Assembly: GCF_019801605.1 (NCBI RefSeq)
Contig: NZ_JAHVIT010000002.1
Location: forward strand, 1,054,001-1,118,000
Reading direction: 5' to 3'
DNA from: Maritimibacter alkaliphilus
GTDB lineage: Bacteria; Pseudomonadota; Alphaproteobacteria; Rhodobacterales; Rhodobacteraceae
DNA: 64,000 nucleotides
A model generated the notes under the pieces. The model had not been told where the DNA came from and did not search any database. It saw only the letters and a program-made list of their open reading frames with translations. A program made the translations under genes and the position numbers. Of the stretch, positions 60,537-64,000 are shown piece by piece; the stretch's first letter is position 1, and each line of letters starts with the position of its first letter.

Positions 60537-61973
60537 TTGTCCTCGACCGAGCCCCAAGCCCCCGAGAGTCTCTATACCGCCCGTGAGCCGATCTTCCCCC
60601 GGCGCGTGAAGGGCACCTTCCGGAACCTGAAGTGGGTGATCATGGCGATCACCCTCGGAATCTACTACCTCACGCCGTGGATCCGCTGGGACCGGGGCCC
60701 GCAGCTGCCCGACCAGGCGGTGCTGGTGGACCTCGCCAACCGGCGTTTCTTTTTCTTCTTCATCGAGATCTGGCCGCATGAGTTCTACTTCATCGCGGGC
60801 CTTCTGGTGATGGCGGGGCTGGGGCTCTTTCTTTTCACCTCGGCGCTTGGCCGGGTCTGGTGCGGCTATACCTGCCCGCAGACCGTCTGGACCGATCTCT
60901 TCATCCTCGTGGAGCGCTGGATCGAGGGTGACCGCAACGCCCGCCTGCGCCTGCACCGGCAGAAGAAATGGGACGCGCGCAAGCTGCGGCTGCGGGTGAC
61001 GAAATGGGTGACGTGGTTCCTGATCGCCATGGCGACGGGCGGGGCCTGGGTGTTCTACTTCACCGATGCGCCCACGCTGCTGGTGGACCTTGTCACCTTC
61101 AACGCGCATCCGGTGGCCTACACCACCATCCTCGTGCTGACCGCGACGACCTTCATCTTCGGCGGCTTCATGCGCGAACAGATCTGCATCTATGCCTGCC
61201 CCTGGCCCCGTATCCAGGCCGCCATGATGGACGAGGACACGATCACCGTGGCCTACCGCGAATGGCGCGGCGAGCCGCGCGGCAAGCACCGCAAGGCCGA
61301 AGGGGCCGAACTTCTGGGCGATTGCATCGACTGCAACGCCTGCGTGAACGTCTGCCCCATGGGGATCGACATCCGCGACGGGCAGCAGCTGGCCTGCATC
61401 ACTTGCGCGCTGTGCATCGATGCCTGCGACGACGTGATGGAGAAGGTCGGCAAGCCGCGCGGGCTGATCGACTACATGGCGCTGACCGACGAACAGGCCG
61501 AGCGTCAGGGTGCCGAACCGCGCCCGATCATCAAGCACATCCTGCGTCCGCGCACGATCCTCTATACCGTGCTGTGGGCGGCCATCGGCGTGGCGCTGGT
61601 GGTGGCGCTGTTCCTGCGCTCGGATATCGACATGACCGTGGCCCCGATCCGCAACCCGACCTTCGTGACGCTGTCGGACGGGACGATCCGCAACACCTAC
61701 GACGTGCGCCTGCGCAACAAGCATGGCGAGGATCGGCCCTTCCTTGTTTCGCTGGAGGGCGCGCCGGGCATGACCCTGACGCTGGAAGGGGCCGAGGACG
61801 CGGTGGTCACCGTGCCCGCGGACAGCATCCGCCTGCAGCGGGTCTATATCATGGCCGCACCCGACAGCGCCGCCGCCGGGGCCGAGCGGACCGATGTGAC
61901 GATCCTTGTGGAGGACGTCTCGAGCGGCGAACATGCCGAGAAGGACACCGTGTTCAACGGAAGGACGAACTGA
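60537..61973 (+). CDS. ccoG: Cytochrome c oxidase accessory protein CcoG (FixG)
   Basis: A polyferredoxin-like membrane protein required for copper handling in cbb3 assembly; it reduces Cu(II). Five or so transmembrane helices flank two 4Fe-4S motifs, CIDCNACVNVCPMGID and CITCALCIDACDD. Other cysteines lie in WCGYTCPQTVW and CIYACPW. The C-terminal domain is periplasmic and Ig-like. Start: GTG 60516 is open, but TTG 60537 gives SSTEPQAPESLYTAREPIFPRR with GGAG about ten bases before, fitting relatives better. The first gene of ccoGHI(S). Confidence 0.9.
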   Translation: MSSTEPQAPESLYTAREPIFPRRVKGTFRNLKWVIMAITLGIYYLTPWIRWDRGPQLPDQAVLVDLANRRFFFFFIEIWPHEFYFIAGLLVMAGLGLFLFTSALGRVWCGYTCPQTVWTDLFILVERWIEGDRNARLRLHRQKKWDARKLRLRVTKWVTWFLIAMATGGAWVFYFTDAPTLLVDLVTFNAHPVAYTTILVLTATTFIFGGFMREQICIYACPWPRIQAAMMDEDTITVAYREWRGEPRGKHRKAEGAELLGDCIDCNACVNVCPMGIDIRDGQQLACITCALCIDACDDVMEKVGKPRGLIDYMALTDEQAERQGAEPRPIIKHILRPRTILYTVLWAAIGVALVVALFLRSDIDMTVAPIRNPTFVTLSDGTIRNTYDVRLRNKHGEDRPFLVSLEGAPGMTLTLEGAEDAVVTVPADSIRLQRVYIMAAPDSAAAGAERTDVTILVEDVSSGEHAEKDTVFNGRTN

Positions 61974-61974
61974 G

Positions 61975-62454
61975 ATGAGCGACGCGAACCAGATCGACAG
62001 CGGTTTCCGCCTCAAGGGCTGGCACGTGCTGGCGGGCTTTGTCGGGGCCTTCGGGATCATCATCACCGTGAACGTGGTGATGGCGACCCAGGCGATCCGG
62101 ACCTTCCCGGGGCTGGAGGTGAAGAACTCCTACGTGGCGAGCCAGCAGTTCGATGACCGGCGCGCGGCGCAGGAGGCGCTCGGCTGGGAGATCTACGGCG
62201 ACTGGGAGGATGGCATGGTGCACCTGTCGATCACCGATGCCGCGGGTCAGCCGGTGCGGGTGAAGGACCTGCACGCCGTGGTCGGCCGCGCCACCCACGT
62301 GAAGGACGACGTGGAACCGGTCTTTGCCTTCAACGGCAAGACCTACGAGGCCCCGCTGGATCTGGCCGCGGGCAACTGGAACATCCGCATGACCGCACTG
62401 GCCGAGGACGGGACGCTCTTCGAACAGCGGGTCATCCTCCACGTGAAACGTTGA
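61975..62454 (+). CDS. ccoH: FixH family protein CcoH
   Basis: A 159-residue cbb3 assembly protein with a single N-terminal helix (GWHVLAGFVGAFGIIITVNVVMA) and a periplasmic domain with SYVASQQFDDRRAAQEALGWE. CcoH interacts with CcoI and the oxidase during assembly. An in-frame upstream codon at 61906 lies inside ccoG; ATG 61975 directly follows the ccoG stop by one base and begins MSDANQIDSGFRLKGWHV, the expected start. Confidence 0.93.
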   Translation: MSDANQIDSGFRLKGWHVLAGFVGAFGIIITVNVVMATQAIRTFPGLEVKNSYVASQQFDDRRAAQEALGWEIYGDWEDGMVHLSITDAAGQPVRVKDLHAVVGRATHVKDDVEPVFAFNGKTYEAPLDLAAGNWNIRMTALAEDGTLFEQRVILHVKR

Positions 62455-62458
62455 GACC

Positions 62459-64000
62459 ATGACCGAGGCCGCCGCCTTCTCTGCCTGTCCTGCCTGCTCT
62501 GCCGCGCCCGCGGCGGATGCGCTTGCCAAGGGGCAGGCCCGCGCGCTGAGGGAGACACACATTACGCTCTCCGTGCCCGCGGTGCATTGCGCGGCCTGCA
62601 TCACGACGGTGGAACACGCGCTCGCCGCGGCGCCGGGCGTTGCGGCGGCGCGGGTCAACCTGACGCTCAAGCGGGCCAGCGTGGAGACAGACGGCGCGGT
62701 CAGCGCCGAGGACCTCGTGCAGGTGCTGGCGCGGGCGGGCTTTGAGGCCCATGAACTGGACGCCGGCACGCTGGCCGCGACCCAGACCGACAGGGCGGGG
62801 CGCGACCTGCTGATGCGGCTGGCGGTGGCGGGCTTCGCCTCGATGAACGTGATGCTGCTCTCCGTCTCGGTCTGGTCCGGGGCCGAGGATGCGACCCGCG
62901 ACATGTTCCACTGGATCAGCGCGGCGATCACCCTTCCGACCATCGCCTTCTCGGGCCAGCCCTTCTTCCGCAATGCGTGGTCCGCCCTGAAGGCCGGGCG
63001 GCTGAACATGGATGTGCCGATCTCGCTGGCCATCGCGCTCGCCCTCGTGACCTCGCTGTGGGAGACGATGCTGTCGGGCGAGCACGCCTATTTCGACGCG
63101 GCGCTGACGCTGACCTTCTTCCTGCTGGCGGGGCGCTACCTCGACCACCGCACCCGCGCCGTGGCGCGCTCCGCCGCCGAGGAACTGGCCGCGCTGGAGG
63201 TGCCACGCGCACAGCGCGTGCAGGCCGACGGCACCAGCGAGACGGTCGAGGTCGCGGCCCTGCGCCCCGGTGACCTGATCCTCGTGCGGCCCGGCGGGCG
63301 GATGCCCGTGGACGGCGAGATCACCGAGGGCCGCTCGGAGCTGGACCGCTCGCTGCTGACCGGCGAGACGGTGCCGGTCTTCGCGGCCCCGGGGCAGGGC
63401 GTCAGCGCGGGTGAGGTGAACCTCACCGGGCCGCTGACCGTGCGGGCCACCGCCGTGGGCCGCGATACCTCGCTGCACCGCATGGCTGAACTGGTGGCCA
63501 TCGCCGAATCCGGCCGCTCGCGCTACACCTCGCTGGCGGACCGCGCGGCCAAGCTCTATGCGCCCGGCGTGCATATCCTCTCGGCCCTCGCCTTCGTGGG
63601 CTGGTGGCTCTACTCCGGCGACCTGCGCACCGCGCTCAACATCGCCGCCGCCGTGCTGATCATCACCTGCCCCTGTGCGCTCGGCCTTGCGGTGCCTGCC
63701 GTCACCACGGCGGCCAGCGGGCGGCTCTTCAAGCGCGGGATGCTGATCAAGCACGAAACCGCGCTGGAGCGTCTGGCCGAGGTCGATACCGTGGTCTTCG
63801 ACAAGACCGGCACGCTGACCGCAGGCACGCCTGCGCCGCTCGACCTCGACCGCTACGACCGGCCGACGCTGGAACTGGTGCTGGCGCTGGCGGAAGGCTC
63901 CTCGCATCCGCTGTCGCTGGCGCTGTCCAAGGCGATCCGCGCCATGGGTCTGGCGCCTGCTCGGATCACCGATCTGACCGAGCGTCCGGGCTATGGCACC
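62459..64000 (+). CDS. ccoI: Copper-translocating P-type ATPase CcoI (FixI), 3' end outside window
   Basis: Copper-exporting P1B ATPase dedicated to loading the cbb3 CuB site. The first 514 residues are seen. In order: an N-terminal CPAC at residues 10-13, an HMA domain with HCAAC (Cys44, Cys47), transmembrane helices starting near RLAVAGFASMNVMLLSVSVW, the actuator motif LLTGETVP, the ion-pathway CPC (Cys404-Pro-Cys406 in ITCPCALGLAVP), phosphorylation Asp448 in FDKTGTLTAG and SSHPLSLALSKAI of the nucleotide domain. The frame is open to the window end. It starts four bases after ccoH. Confidence 0.95.
   Translation, partial: MTEAAAFSACPACSAAPAADALAKGQARALRETHITLSVPAVHCAACITTVEHALAAAPGVAAARVNLTLKRASVETDGAVSAEDLVQVLARAGFEAHELDAGTLAATQTDRAGRDLLMRLAVAGFASMNVMLLSVSVWSGAEDATRDMFHWISAAITLPTIAFSGQPFFRNAWSALKAGRLNMDVPISLAIALALVTSLWETMLSGEHAYFDAALTLTFFLLAGRYLDHRTRAVARSAAEELAALEVPRAQRVQADGTSETVEVAALRPGDLILVRPGGRMPVDGEITEGRSELDRSLLTGETVPVFAAPGQGVSAGEVNLTGPLTVRATAVGRDTSLHRMAELVAIAESGRSRYTSLADRAAKLYAPGVHILSALAFVGWWLYSGDLRTALNIAAAVLIITCPCALGLAVPAVTTAASGRLFKRGMLIKHETALERLAEVDTVVFDKTGTLTAGTPAPLDLDRYDRPTLELVLALAEGSSHPLSLALSKAIRAMGLAPARITDLTERPGYGT

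Overview
The window is about 64 kb of GC-rich chromosome from an alphaproteobacterium, almost certainly of the Rhodobacterales (Rhodobacter/Roseobacter group). The evidence is gene content and order: gcrA, a ChvG/ChvI system beside pckA, a regulatory PTS (HprK, RapZ, EIIA-Man, HPr), methylsuccinyl-CoA dehydrogenase of the ethylmalonyl-CoA pathway, FnrL next to hemN, a ccoNOQP-(LysR)-ccoGHI cbb3 oxidase region, a membrane-anchored cytochrome c of the cy type, and lineage-typical small families (DUF6455, DUF1127, DUF3859, TIGR02186). I see no prophage, insertion sequence, CRISPR array, tRNA or rRNA; this is core chromosome with accessory patches.

Layout. 1-7.5 kb: truncated M48 protease, a DUF6455 pair, rimO, gcrA, mcd, a TauE/SafE permease and a DUF3859 protein. 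7.5-14 kb: pckA diverges from chvI-chvG-hprK-rapZ-EIIA-HPr, a conserved regulatory block linking envelope sensing and phosphotransfer signalling to gluconeogenesis. 14-24 kb: acyltransferase, a TIGR02186/TauE pair, a four-gene BMP-type nucleoside/simple-sugar ABC transporter, nfuA-tsaB-rimI and a universal stress protein. 24.0-24.5 kb: RNase P RNA. 24.7-34 kb: PRC-barrel protein, rpmG, GNAT, DUF2798, YccA-like protein, DUF1127 with a divergent LysR regulator, quinone oxidoreductase, XRE regulator, hisN, 8-oxoguanine deaminase and a CAP-domain protein. 34-40 kb: a 9-bp tandem repeat, dnaX, then a probable metal-related cassette (ABC ATPase, MacB-like permease with a His-rich insert, DUF3299). 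40-45.5 kb: SRP RNA, a cyclic-nucleotide phosphodiesterase/nucleotidase, nudC, SRPBCC protein, prephenate dehydratase, cytochrome cy. 45.7-51.5 kb: yejABEF peptide transporter. 51.6-64 kb: microaerobic region with hemN, fnrL, GNAT, a universal stress protein, ccoNOQP, a candidate small-ORF pair, LysR, ccoG, ccoH and ccoI, which runs off the end.

How it works together. The last 12 kb reads as one FNR regulon: FNR-like boxes lie between hemN and fnrL, between usp and ccoN (two boxes), and before ccoG. So one oxygen sensor could control its own gene, anaerobic heme synthesis, the high-affinity oxidase, and the copper and assembly factors for that oxidase. Carbon metabolism has a parallel hint: the mcd and pckA promoter regions share GCGCAA/TTGCGC half-sites in similar spacing. 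The least-explained items are the His-rich ABC/DUF3299 cassette, two families of dispersed intergenic repeats, the small-ORF pair after ccoP, and operator-like palindromes between DUF1127 and its LysR neighbour.
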